A DNA stretch of 64,000 bases from Anthopleura xanthogrammica (lineage: Eukaryota > Cnidaria > Anthozoa > Actiniaria > Actiniidae), in the NCBI GenBank assembly GCA_964019055.1, contig OZ025215.1, forward strand, positions 2,071,001 to 2,135,000, read 5' to 3'. A program made the translations under genes and the position numbers. The notes beneath the pieces were generated by a model that was not told where the DNA came from, did no database searches, and saw only the letters and a list, made by a program, of their open reading frames with translations. Below are positions 1 to 10,300 of this stretch, piece after piece (within the stretch, counting starts at the first letter, position 1; each line of letters begins with the position of its first letter).

Positions 1-490
1 AGTATTACTATCTGTATTACCAGGAAACAACTAGAAGAAAAATAGCAACATCTAAGACATTCTTGACAACAGTATTACTATCTGTATTACCAGGAAACAA
101 CTAGAAGAAAAATAGCAACATCTAAGACATTCTTGACAACAGTATTACTATCTGTATTACCAGGAAACAACTAGAAGAAAAATAGCAACATCTAAGACAT
201 TCTTGACAACAGTATTACTATCTGTATTACCAGGAAACAACTAGAAGAAAAATAGCAACATCTAAGACATTCTTGACAACAGTATTGCTATCTGTATTAC
301 CAGGAAACAACTAGAAGAAAAATAGCAACATCTAAGACATTCTTGACAACAGTATTACTATCTGTATTACCAGGAAACAACTAGAAGAAAAATAGCAACA
401 TCTAAGACATTCTTGACAACAGTATTACTATCTGTATTACCAGGAAAAAACTAGAACAAAAATAGCAACATCTAAGACATTTTTTAAAAC
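1..490 (-). repeat. 70-bp tandem array spanning a splice acceptor (gene Z)
   Basis: Seven head-to-tail copies of a 70-bp unit. On the minus strand each copy holds the end of an intron (pyrimidine tract and TAG) and the first 51 nt of the second-half exon of discoidin domain 1, reading LFPGNTDSNTVVKNVL. Putative acceptors fall at 30, 100, 170, 240, 310, 380 and 450. The copy that joins the rest of the exon lies left of the window. Because 70 is not a multiple of 3, reading from one copy into the next hits a stop about 27 codons after the acceptor, so only the most downstream acceptor gives a productive exon. Confidence 0.9.
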
Positions 491-554
491 AGTTGGAAAA
501 CACCATATAGAGAAAATTAGCAACATCCAATACATTGAACATGACGTGGTATAC

Positions 555-3343
555 CTTGTCTGTGCTGCCAGTTTTGTAAGTAGTCCATATGCTGTTATCA
601 ACGGATGTTGCAATCTTGTATTGGGTAGTCCATTCAGAGATGCCTCTGCCCCCTTGTATAGCCACAGCACAGATGACAAACACTTGACCCAATTCAATCT
701 GTAGAAAGTCATTAGGATTGTTGCTTGTCCTTGGTCCCCATCCTATGCCATTCGCTCCATTAAGACGTGCATTCTTTGGTGCATAACGAGTATCGGCAGC
801 ATTGAGGGCGTAATATGAAGATGCTGTAAATTTTTCATCTGGTATAATATTACTGTCCGCTATACCAACAGGACTGTCCTGACAACCTGTAGTGATATGT
901 GTGACGCATTGTATAAATCTCAAGTCACATAAGTGGATGTTAGCGACATGCTTCATCTTATTCCAATGTGCATATTTTCTCCCTTTTGATTCTCGATTCC
1001 ATTTAACATCATAATTATAGCATAGGACTAGACACATTTTATTAATAAAAGCTTTTGTTGGCATGTATTGTTTACACGAAGCGAGACAATGACAGAAAAC
1101 TAAACTCTTATCAGCGTCAATGGGTTGCCCGGCCCGTGACATGCGCAGCTTTATTAAGCTTGTTGAACGTTTACGGTACATTTTACAGAATTATAGCGAT
1201 TCTATTCTAAAACGGCGAGCATGTCTATATACTGTGTAATAAACACGCTGGGAGCTGTAGAGCAAGAGTTTCTTTGACTTCTCGAGCTAATGCTCTACAG
1301 CTCCCACTCCCCAGAGCGTTTCTATCGCAGTATATACTGAGAAACAAACGGACGTTCTATTTTGCCTTTATAAAATATTTTGAAGTATTTACGACAATAA
1401 AATTAAAATAGTTCTCCCTACTCAGTATTAAAAACAAGGCGCTTCATATGACAATAGTTTCATAGACAGCAACCAAATTCCTCATTAGCCGACAGAAATG
1501 GATTTCAGTAAACGAGTCAAAATCATCTAAAAATCTTTCAAAATTATAGAGACAATTTTTTTGAAATGTTAATGAAACTAGTGCAAATTCGAAAATGTAC
1601 TGAAAATGAAGGAAGACCTGTTTTTTATAAGATAAAACAGATGAGGTTTGAACAGAAGGACTGTAAGTTTAATATTTTTGTAAGAATTTTTGTAAGATCG
1701 AATTAGAAAGATTAACATTTTTCAATGCATTAGTGAATTTTTAGCAGCAAAGATCGACCCTATTCCTTGCCTTCCTTCTTTGTAGCTTCGCCGTCAAAAA
1801 ATTATCAGGTTTTTGTCAAGCTCTTCGTCATTCATGAAGTGGAACTCATTCCGAATACCGTTTTCTTTTTGCTAAGCCTAATCATCATAAGTTATTTTCA
1901 AAATTGGTTAATAATTCTGATTGTGTTTGCATGTCTCTTACGTCGAGTTTTAACTTTTCGTAATTATGACTTTTACGCCAACGCCATTTGATATAAATAG
2001 ATATCAAGGCTTTTATGAATAAAACCATTTTATGCGTTTGAATTTACTAATATGTCATGATATTACAGTATTGATTACAAAAATGCACTGGACTGTCCAC
2101 TTTGCTTAGTATTTAGCTGATATTGCAGTGAATTTTTTCTTCTGCTAGCTGAACAAATCTTCCTTTTTTCAGGATTTTTTTTTTTTTTTTTTGCACTGTC
2201 TCTTTTTATCTTTGGTTGTCTCCTAGGAAAGCTAGCCTCCTACGCAGACGCTCTTAGGGTCGTCAAGAAACGTTTCGTGACGACGTGACGACCCTAAGAA
2301 CGTCTTCAAAGGGGGCTATAGGAAAGCAGTCTTTGAAAAAAATTTCCGCTCTATGTTAACATTACAGATCATTTTCTTTCGCAATTGTTCTCTATTTTTG
2401 TTTTCTCCTCGAAAGGCTGAGCGTGTCTCTGTCCTCTGATATTGATACGGTAGCCAGCCAATCAGAACGCGCATAGTATCTCAGATATTTTATAATTAAC
2501 TATAATAAAATGATTTGGTTTTGCTATGTAAAGTAAGTAAAACTATGCCTTAAGTTGAATCTAGTTGAGCCGAAGGCGAGTGATTGTATATCTGATACAA
2601 CACGGACACGAATATTGTATATTACTTATGAAACGTCTAGGTGTATACATTCATGTTCTACTAAAATTTTAAAGATAGAATTGAATTTGGCTGAGAAAAT
2701 TGGAATTAAAGTTTATGCAAATCAGGACGATTTTGTATCAGATATACAACCTCCTCCACGGACAATGAATTCTATTGTGTTTTCCTCGTTAATTATTCAT
2801 GAGTTTTATAAAGTTAACTTATATATCAAAGTGGGTAGATAACATTGCTATTATTACATTGTCAAACCATTAAAAAAGAAATCGTTGACTACTTTCTTAC
2901 GTTTACTTGTAAGACTTGTGATCAAGCCTTGTGAAATATCCCATCAGCTAGATCTGTGTACATACCACAGTAGACCCGTAACTATCTTTTGAGCTCCGAT
3001 TCCCGCTGTATATGTGATTCAATCACTTAAATAATGTACAACTGCACAGATCAAGAAAAATTGACTTTTATAAAGGTCGAACTACACTTATTTGGTCAAA
3101 TTTAAAGCACTTTAAGTCGCTTAACAATGACTTTATTTAGTAGCTTAACTTACAATACTTGATCAAATTTACCAAAACATTTCTCTTCCTCCGGTCCCGG
3201 TCCGGTGTACTCTAATATTGAATTTAATGTAAAATTAGGGACTTACCGATTACATCGTGGACTAAGAAAGCGAATGACATGAAAACCAGATACGTCTTAA
3301 CCAAGTATCCAGGTATTTTAACAGGATTATGATGAATCTCCAT
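555..3343 (-). CDS. Gene Z: 5' end of a discoidin-type receptor (partial)
   Basis: Two coding exons are inside the window. Exon 1 (3247-3343, 97 nt) encodes a signal peptide starting MEIHHNPVKIPGYLVK, with hydrophobic core TYLVFMSFAFLV. Exon 2 (555-886, 332 nt, acceptor CTACAG, donor GTATAC) encodes the first 110 residues of an F5/8 type C domain: Cys near the start (GCQDSPVGIAD), then FTASSYY, the LQIELGQV strand and the CAVAIQG strand. The next exon is out of view beyond the 70-bp array. The start codon was chosen because genes A, B and D use the same ATG before the same hydrophobic core. Exon phases (1, then 0) match the paralogues. The retained sequence has no stop or frameshift, but whether the gene is intact further left cannot be seen. 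Confidence 0.8.
1226..1336. mobile_element. Short hairpin element (MITE-like)
   Basis: Palindromic ends (TATATACTG at the left, CAGTATATA at the right) surround inner arms GGGAGCTGTAGAGCA and TGCTCTACAGCTCCC. A paralogous copy sits at the matching place in gene A (29763-29868), so the insertion is older than the duplication of the two genes. No coding capacity. Confidence 0.6.
2228..2320. repeat. Imperfect hairpin
   Basis: CTCTTAGGGTCGTCA at about 2249 is mirrored by TGACGACCCTAAGA at about 2285, with further weaker pairing of the flanks. Probably a very small inverted-repeat element inside intron 1 of gene Z. No function proposed. Confidence 0.45.
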
Positions 3344-3441
3344 CTTGTTTTCTTGTGCTTATTAAACGAGGCAACTCAAGTGTGAAGTTTGACACGGAAG
3401 TTAATACTTTCAATATTTGTTTCGGCCGCCGATCACATTAT

Positions 3442-3449
3442 TTACGTCA
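3442..3449 (-). promoter_or_regulatory. TGACGTAA element upstream of gene Z (candidate bZIP/CRE-like site)
   Basis: TGACGTAA on the minus strand, 99 nt upstream of the gene Z start codon. Gene A has the same 8-mer at the same distance. Genes B and D have TGACGCAA and TGACGCAC at 78 and 109 nt. The match to the CREB/ATF half-site TGACG is sequence-level only; binding is inferred. Confidence 0.4.
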
Positions 3450-3572
3450 CGCAACTTGAATAACAAGATTAACTCAAATAAGAGTTTGACTTTTGGTTGC
3501 GGGTGGCGGGTCGCGGGTATGTGGTGCGGGTGCCGATTTAAAAATAGCTAAATAAACAAAAAGTAAATGATA

Positions 3573-3699
3573 GAGTGCAAACAATATATCCGTGAAACAT
3601 TAGTTATACTAAATAGTACTATTTCGAGCAAATTCTATTGTTTTCTATTGTTTAATTAGCACTATTTTGTACTATTTAGTAATTTGTATTTTTGCACTC
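3573..3699. mobile_element. Mariner-type MITE with TA target duplication and a paralogous empty site
   Basis: A 127-bp element with terminal inverted repeats GAGTGCAAA and TTTGCACTC, flanked by TA on both sides. The paralogous sequence near gene A (about 32696-32703, ATGATATGGAC) is the unoccupied site with a single TA. This is a clean post-duplication insertion. TA duplication is typical of Tc1/mariner-mobilised MITEs; no transposase is present. Confidence 0.8.
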
Positions 3700-5096
3700 T
3701 ATGGACTAAACTAGACTAAACTAAACTAGCAATAATAAATACAAAAATCATAGCTATTTATTTATTTTCACTTTTTTTAACTGAACCAGTATCGTCAATC
3801 ATCAGGTTACATAAGGGGTAAGATTAAAATTAGGAGTAAAACTGCAGTCTTCATAAACTTTATTTAAGACAGCTTCCGGGCCTCCTGTGGAATCTCCTAG
3901 TTTTACTAAATTGTGCCACACAGATAGATCATCAAACACACAAATACTTTTAAGTAAACTCCTTTTCGCATTTTGTTTTGTTGATTTACCCAAAGCACCA
4001 AAGAAGTATGCTTTTTAACCTTGTAATTCCATTGATTTAGTAATAACTCGTGTACACATGATAATGTACCGCTTTCTCAACTTTTATTTCTTTCTTAATC
4101 TGTTTTACTGAGTAGTCCCGTGATATAATCAAAATTTAGTCGACAGGAAAAAAAGTATTTTAAAACAGGTTGGATGCACAACAAATATATACTAATTGAT
4201 GCAATAAGATTGCACTGAATTCATAATCATCCATTACAGTAACTAATAAAATATTTTCTCAAAGTACCTTGAAGTTTTATCCATACCTTGACATCAATCT
4301 CTGGTCTAATCCAAGTCAAACCTCGGGTAACTCACAAATCGAAATCATAACAACGTAATAAGACAAAGTCAAAAAATTAAACAACTAGTTATTAACAAGC
4401 AAGATTGCATGGGTCGAATAGGGAAAAACTGTGCCTGTAACCTCGGTTTGTCCGAACTCGTTACATGCATATTTTGTTCCATTGACTAACCAGTAACGGT
4501 TTCTATAAAAGTTATGAACAAGACTAAAATGGGCAAATATACGAAAAATATACTTACGAAACAAAAACTGAGGCACAAAATCAGTGAACAAGTCCTGTGA
4601 GCTTGAAAGTTAACCGAGAACTGAATTACCATAGAAAAAACTAAACACTAAGTACTGGACATTTGAATAAAGACAAAGAAATGAACTAACAGAAGTGACA
4701 AAACTAAAAGCGTGACCGGAAAGAAAAACTCGAGGTCTTCGATTGCTTGGTTTCACTTGACGTCATTTCTTGTCTCGTGTGGAATGTTCATCAGCTAAAT
4801 CACAAGTTTTCAATAGAATTCTTTCAGTGTTTGACCACCATTTGGAGCAGATATTGAGATTCAAAGACTTTTATCAGCTGATTGAAACCCAGCTATATGC
4901 CGTTTTCAAGGACGAGGGCACAGTTTCTCCCTATCTGGACTTACTTTAGGACAGTAACTAACAACTAACTTATATTATCCCTATTAACGTTTTTAAGCAA
5001 CAAATCAGAAAGTACAATATTTAAGAACAAATCAGAACGCACAATAATATTTTACCGGATTCGAAAAAAAATATCGATGTTACTGTGTTACTTTCT

Positions 5097-5163
5097 TTAA
5101 TAGTTAATTTCATAATCTCCTTCCCAGTTTCCGTGGCGGTTGGCATAGGTGTGAAGACCTTGG
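5097..5163 (-). pseudogene. Relic of a receptor cytoplasmic-tail exon (last ~22 codons)
   Basis: Minus-strand codons read QGLHTYANRHGNWEGDYEINY then stop, nearly identical to the end of the gene B tail (34242-34310, ending DYDMNY). Upstream of residue Q the similarity stops abruptly at about 5164, where an inverted-repeat element begins; the rest of the exon and every other 3' exon are absent. This is the 3' edge of the segmental duplication and marks its junction with gene A territory. Confidence 0.8.
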
Positions 5164-5312
5164 AAGTATAAACATATTGGAAGTATAAACCTTTATAACT
5201 TTAAAAAAATGCAACAATCAAATGAAAAAAACATTTCACCATTCAAATATTCACTTCATGTAGAATCGATCCTGAAAATATTTTATCAGGGGTTAGGTGC
5301 ACTTTAACAGAT
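5164..5312. mobile_element. Half of an inverted-repeat element
   Basis: The sequence from TTGGAAGTATAAACC to about AGGGGTTAGGTGCACT matches the right arm of the complete palindromic element at 47358-47765. Only one arm is present. It abuts the broken tail exon and may have been involved in the break. Confidence 0.6.
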
Positions 5313-5560
5313 AAAAGATGAGAAGCTAGAAAGAAATGAGAAAAAAGTTATTCAGAAGACACTATATAGCTTGTACAGGGGCTCGGAAAGAAATCCAAGT
5401 CCACCTGACAGGATTCGAACCGATGACCTTTAGGACATAGGTCGGATGTTCTACCACTGAACTACAGGGAGACTCATGTAATTAATTGGGTTTACTTCGA
5501 GGTTTTTTTGACATTTTTTTCATATGATTCGCCTAACCATTTCAAGATATACTTCCAAGT
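5313..5560 (-). mobile_element. tRNA-derived SINE
   Basis: On the minus strand a tRNA-like head (about 5400-5475) has a good A box (TAGTTCAGTGGTAGAAC) and B box (GGTTCGAATCC), followed by a non-tRNA body. A sister copy at 35137-35360 shares head and body. The anticodon stem is degenerate, so this is not a functional tRNA gene. Confidence 0.75.
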
Positions 5561-5659
5561 CAACGCAACTTCATGCCGAGATCTCCCCTTTTAAATTCAA
5601 ATCCCTTAAGCTTAGTATTCCCCGACTTTAACTTCGGTTGCCGGTATACATCAAAATGT

Positions 5660-6655
5660 CTTTTTTTTATTTTTATTTAGACACATATATTCTTCAGTTT
5701 GCCCCAAGAGCGAATGCTCATCGAGGAGGCTCACTGACTATTTTACAAATAAAAGTTAATTAATCGTGAAACTGAATATTGGACATAATACGATAATTAC
5801 AACAAGGAATATACAAGAATTAGAAAATACAATATGTAAACATACATAAGGAACGAAGAAAAATGAGGAAAAACTAATAAGAAAAAACGTATACAAAATA
5901 AGTAATTCTAAATAAATAAGGAATTGAATAAGTAAGATAAATAATGGTAATAGAACTGAGTTGAGTGCAATTTGGGCTGAAATCGCAAGAGTGAGTTACA
6001 AAATTGCACGACCGCGCAGCGGGAGTGCAATTTGTTAATCACGAGTGTGATTTCTGCCCAAAATTGCAAGACACTCAGTTCTATTACCTATTAATCATTT
6101 CCATTTTGAAACTTAATATATTAAAATACTCAACAGTTATATGTAGCTTCAAAAGTGATTGTTTGAGAAAATGATGCAATTAATGATTCAAAATAGTGCG
6201 ATTAATGCTTAAATCGCACACTTTGTAGCCAATCAGATTGCAGGATTTGCTAATGATTTCAAAATGGATATGATTAATAATATAATCAAGCCATGACAGT
6301 TAGAATCGTCTAGAATCTAAAATAAATTGTTGAACGGCTTTAAAAAAATAAGGAATTTTGACCAAATGATAATTTTTCAGAACCGTGCAACAAGAAAGAA
6401 TTTTTTTTCTTATTTGAAAAAATTTGCCAGTTTGGAAATATTTGTGCAGCAGAGGTAAGCAAAGTGGCACGTTGAGCAGAATACCGGGGACAAGATAAGA
6501 AATAATGGGTAATTGATTCTATCGCTCCTAGTTGGCATTCACATTCCTGGCTCGAGCTGCAATTTATTTTAAATAAATAGAAATTTAGTGCACATTGACC
6601 AAGGCGCAATCTAAAAAATGTCTTTACTTCACCAAGGAAAAATTTTCAGTCAAAA
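5660..6655 (-). mobile_element. Non-LTR retrotransposon 3' fragment, interrupted
   Basis: The minus-strand frame at 6340-6650 resembles the C-terminal end of a LINE reverse transcriptase ORF: FLGEVKTFFRLRLGQCALNF, then a Cys-His cluster (CECQLGAIES, HYFLSCPRY). The 3' untranslated part continues to about 5660 and ends in an A-rich tail (AATAAAAATAAAAAAAA) after a GGGGCAAACTG stretch. A hairpin element (about 5943-6290) sits inside it. Most of the ORF is missing, so it is dead. The clade cannot be fixed from this much sequence. Confidence 0.7.
5943..6290. mobile_element. Hairpin element nested in the LINE fragment
   Basis: GGTAATAGAACTGAG at about 5945 is mirrored by CTCAGTTCTATTACC at about 6075, with inner arms around TGCAATTTGGGC. 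A less palindromic extension runs to about 6290 and ends in ATGGATATGATTAAT, mirrored by ATTAATCATTTCCAT at 6090. No coding capacity. Confidence 0.6.
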
Positions 6656-6906
6656 AAAATCATATATTATTTTACCGAGTTCTGTAAACCATTAGTTTTT
6701 ATACATGGTATTTTTATCAGTTCACAAGAATTCGTTAATATTTCGATGCACATGCAGGTAAATAGCGAGTTTCTTTTCATTTGGATTGCAGACAGACTAT
6801 CGGCACTTCATTGGCTCCAGTAGAACTCTATGCTTATCGGTATAAATTAATTGCATCATCGTTAGTGCTGTGATTTATAATTATTCAATTATTCAATTAT
6901 TCTGAT
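6656..6906. other. 3' flank of gene A
   Basis: AT-rich sequence between the gene A stop codon and the LINE fragment. No clear AATAAA in gene orientation is close to the stop; the nearest is about 340 nt downstream near 6563. The 3' UTR end cannot be placed. Confidence 0.4.
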
Positions 6907-7335
6907 TCATATATCGTAGTCCTGGGTCGGAGCCTTATCTATTTTCGTATTTCCATAAGTATGAAGACTTTCGTAAACCGGTTTAGTCCGGTTTTCCTTC
7001 GTCAGGGACTGATATGTAGATTGCGACGAGGAAGCTGTGGTATTTTGCAGTTGTTCAGGATTCGGTGCTTTTGATTTCGGCTGAACAGTTTCATATATCT
7101 GTTGCTTGGGATTAGGTTTGGGCTTCGGCTTCGGCTTGTATGGGTTTAGTTCGTTAATTGATTCATAGTATCCACTACTGTTATCAGTCGTTGTAGTATG
7201 GTGGCTGGTAACTTCGGTTTGTACATCTGATGGATCTACTGTACCATGTAAGTCAATCTGCTCGTATGTAGAGCCTGTATTGGCAGATAAAGGGGCCATC
7301 GGAAGCCCATCTTCTTGGTTACTTGCAATTGGGTT
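6907..7335 (-). CDS. Gene A cytoplasmic tail exon
   Basis: 143 codons including stop, phase 0 start after acceptor AACAG. Tyrosine motifs in order: STYEQI, GYYESI, QIYETV, STYQSL, PVYESL, HTYGNT. STYEQI and STYQSL fit the ITIM consensus (S/I/V/L)xYxx(I/V/L). YQSL and YESL lie 9 residues apart, within ITAM-like spacing. YGNT fits the YxN Grb2 type. A PKPKPKP spacer lies near the middle. No kinase or phosphatase domain. Confidence 0.85.
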   Translation of the reverse strand, partial: NPIASNQEDGLPMAPLSANTGSTYEQIDLHGTVDPSDVQTEVTSHHTTTTDNSSGYYESINELNPYKPKPKPKPNPKQQIYETVQPKSKAPNPEQLQNTTASSSQSTYQSLTKENRTKPVYESLHTYGNTKIDKAPTQDYDI

Positions 7336-10300
7336 CTGTTCAATTATTAAATGACAAAAAAAAACATGCCCTCAGTTGCACTGTTTTATCGCTCTTAACC
7401 CTTTTTTTTAGCTATAGGTTAAGTTTGATTGTGTTTCTTTTGATTTCACTTTTATCTTTCCTCTTTGTTGTTGTTTTTGTTTTGTTTTGTGTTTTATATA
7501 ATTATTTGTTTGCTTGTTCATTCTTTCGTTCGTTCGTTCATCCGTTTGTTTGCTTGTTTTCATATTTCTTAGTAATTTTCGTTGTTCGTTTATTTTAAAT
7601 TTATTTCATGGGGGAGAATGGCTGGTCATATTGACGTGTTAATGTAATTACTGCGCTTCGCTGACTATCTTACTGCGCGGCAAGTTTGAAATTCTGACAC
7701 ACAATTAGAAAGAAAATGGCCGAAATAAGCAAAGTTCTGACCAATTTGTTGCTACTAACTCCACTGTATTTACCTAAATCGGTCCGCTACCAGGGGGCTT
7801 TGGTAGATGGAATGTTTATCTATACGAAGATACCTTTTGTTTTCATCAGTGTTGTAAAGTTATGCGGGCAAAAAGCAGTAAACTTGGGCAATATTTTGAC
7901 TATTTTTGTATGTGAAAGCGCCATTAGTAATGTTTTTAAGCATTTTTCTACAAAAACTTGAATGGGAAAAATACCACTACCAGGGGCAAATGATTAACCA
8001 AGACATGAATTCAGTCTTAAGCGAAAAAGATTTCCGTTAACATTCGTTCGACCGCGGGCATTTACTGGTAAAGTAAGTAATGAGTAAAATTCTCATTAAC
8101 ATTCAACTTTCAAGGCTTCAAACTCATTAAGATGCGAAATTCAAACTTCCCGCACATGTCTTAGCTCTGCCTCCTCATCTCCATAGGGAATAGGAACGAG
8201 ACTCCGCCTCTTAACTGCTGAAAATTACGTAGATCAATAGTCATCCCTACCCATAGTATTATTTTAGTTGATGAGTCATGCAGAAACAACGATATGTCTC
8301 AACGTAATATTTCAAAACAACTTTGTGTTGTAAGCGAGCGTAATAATGAAGCATTCTGTTTGTCAAAGCGCGAGATTTAAAAAAAACCCGGCTTCATTCA
8401 AACACACAAAACAACTTAGTGTTGTAAGCGAGCGTAGTGTTGAAGCATTCTGTTTGTCAAAGCACGAGATTTAAGAAAAACCCGGCTTCATTCAAACACA
8501 CAAAACAACTTAGTGTTGTAAGTGACCGTAGTGTTGAAGCATTCTGTTTGTCAAAGCACGAGATTTAAAAAAAACCCGGCTTCATTCAAACACACAAAAC
8601 AACTTAGTGTTGTAAGTGAGCGTAGTGTTGAAGCATTCTGTTTGTCAAAGCACGAGATTTTTAAAAAACCGGCTTCATTCAAACACACAAACATAGTATT
8701 GTAAGCGAGCGTAATGTTGAAGCATTTACACCTCACTATAAAAACTGATAACTTTGATATCTTTGGTTGTGGTCAGCGTAGAATCATGAAACTTTGCTTA
8801 TTTTGAAGCTTACTTACTGGTGAAAACAAATATTAACTAGTTGTTCACACGAAATAGTGTAAAGGTAAAGTTTATTTGGGTATCGTAAGAACGCTAGCCG
8901 TGTAGTTTAGTCTAGTGACAGAAATTTCACACCTCACTAAAAACTTCTAACTTCGATATCTTTGGTTCGTAGAATTACGGAAAACTTGAGGATTAGGGTA
9001 TTATACTAATAAAATTAAACCCTGTTTGTTCAAACCTCCCTGGTTTGTTCATGTTCCATTAGTTGGTTTGGATGTTTGAATGAAACCGGTTTTTTTTAGC
9101 CCTCGCATTTTGACAAATATTATGGTTGAGTGAAGCCGGTGTTTTTAAATCTCGCTCTTTGACAAACCGAATGCTTCAGCATTACGCTTCAACATTACGC
9201 TTACTTCGTGTGAACAAGTTTATATTCGTTTTCACCAGTAAGTAAGCTTCAAAATAAGCAAAGTTTCATGATTCTACGCTAACAACAACCAAAGATATCG
9301 AAGTTAGAAGTTTTTATGTGAGGTGTGAAGTTTCTGTCACTAGACTAAACTACACGGCTAGCGTTCTTACGATACCCAAATAAACTTTACCTTTACACTA
9401 TTTCGTGTGAACAACTAGTTAATATTTGTTTTCACTAGTAAGTAAGCTTCAAAACAAGCAAAGTTTCATGATTCTACGATAACTGTAAACAAAGATATCA
9501 AAGTTAAAAGTTTTTATGTGAGGTGTGAAGTTTCTGTCACTAGACTAAACTACACGGCTAGCGTTCTTACGATACCCAAATAAACTTTACCTTTACACTA
9601 TTTCGTGTGAACAACTAGTTAATATTTGTTTTCACTAGTAAGTAAGCTTCAAAACAAGCAAAGTTTCATGATTCTACGATAACTGTAAACAAAGATATCA
9701 AAGTTAAAAGTTTTTATGTGAGGTGTGAAGTTTCTGTCACTAGACTAAACTACACGGCTAGCGTTCTTACGATACCCAAATAAACTTTACCTTTACACTA
9801 TTTCGTGTGAACAACTAGTTAATATTTGTTTTCACCAGTAAGTAAGCTTCAAAACAAGCAAAGTTTCATGATTCTACGATAACTGTAAACAAAGATATCA
9901 AAGTTAAAAGTTTTTATATGAGGTGTGAAGTTTCTGTCACTAGACTAAACTACACGGCTAGCGTTCTTACGATACCCAAATAAACTTTACCTTTACACTA
10001 TTTCGTGTGAACAACTAGTTAATATTTGTTTTCACTAGTAAGTAAGCTTCAAAACAAGCAAAGTTTCATGATTCTACGATAACTGTAAACAAAGATATCA
10101 AAGTTAAAAGTTTTTATGTGAGGTGTGAAGTTTCTGTCACTAGACTAAACTACACGGCTAGCGTTCTTACGATACCCAAATAAACTTTACCTTTACACTA
10201 TTTCGTGTGAACAACTAGTTAATATTTGTTTTCACCAGTAAGTAAGCTTCAAAACAAGCAAAGTTTCATGATTCTACGATAACTGTAAACAAAGATATCA

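Larger units (their letters stand above)
887..3246 (-). other. First intron of gene Z
   Basis: The intron between signal peptide and discoidin 1 has GTAAGT and CTACAG ends. Much of it aligns by eye with the first intron of gene A (about 29102-32377), including 887-1450, 1480-1660 and 2415-2530. About 1665-2415 has no counterpart in A and looks like an insertion here or a deletion there. It contains small hairpins (listed separately) and a poly-T run near 2170-2192. I see no gene. Confidence 0.6.
491..5163. repeat. Segmental duplication copy 1 (paralogous to about 28713-34310)
   Basis: Gene Z exon 2, its intron, exon 1, upstream region and the terminal part of a neighbour's tail exon match, in the same order and orientation, gene A exon 2 through the end of gene B's tail exon. 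Examples are 3760-4140 against 32760-33150, 4140-4740 against 33140-33740, and 5000-5163 against 34150-34310. Differences are lineage-specific insertions: the MITE at 3573, and in the other copy the SINE near 29600, the roughly 1.2-kb block at 30325-31530 and the MITE at 33889. Confidence 0.8.

Noticed and set aside
402..1181. A single 259-codon minus-strand frame over the gene Z discoidin exon
   Set aside because: It extends through the acceptor at 886 and the donor at 555 into intron and repeat sequence; the paralogues show the true exon is 555-886.
5400..5475. tRNA gene (minus strand)
   Set aside because: Good A and B boxes but a broken anticodon stem, and the similarity with 35220-35295 continues well beyond the tRNA part, so it is a SINE head.
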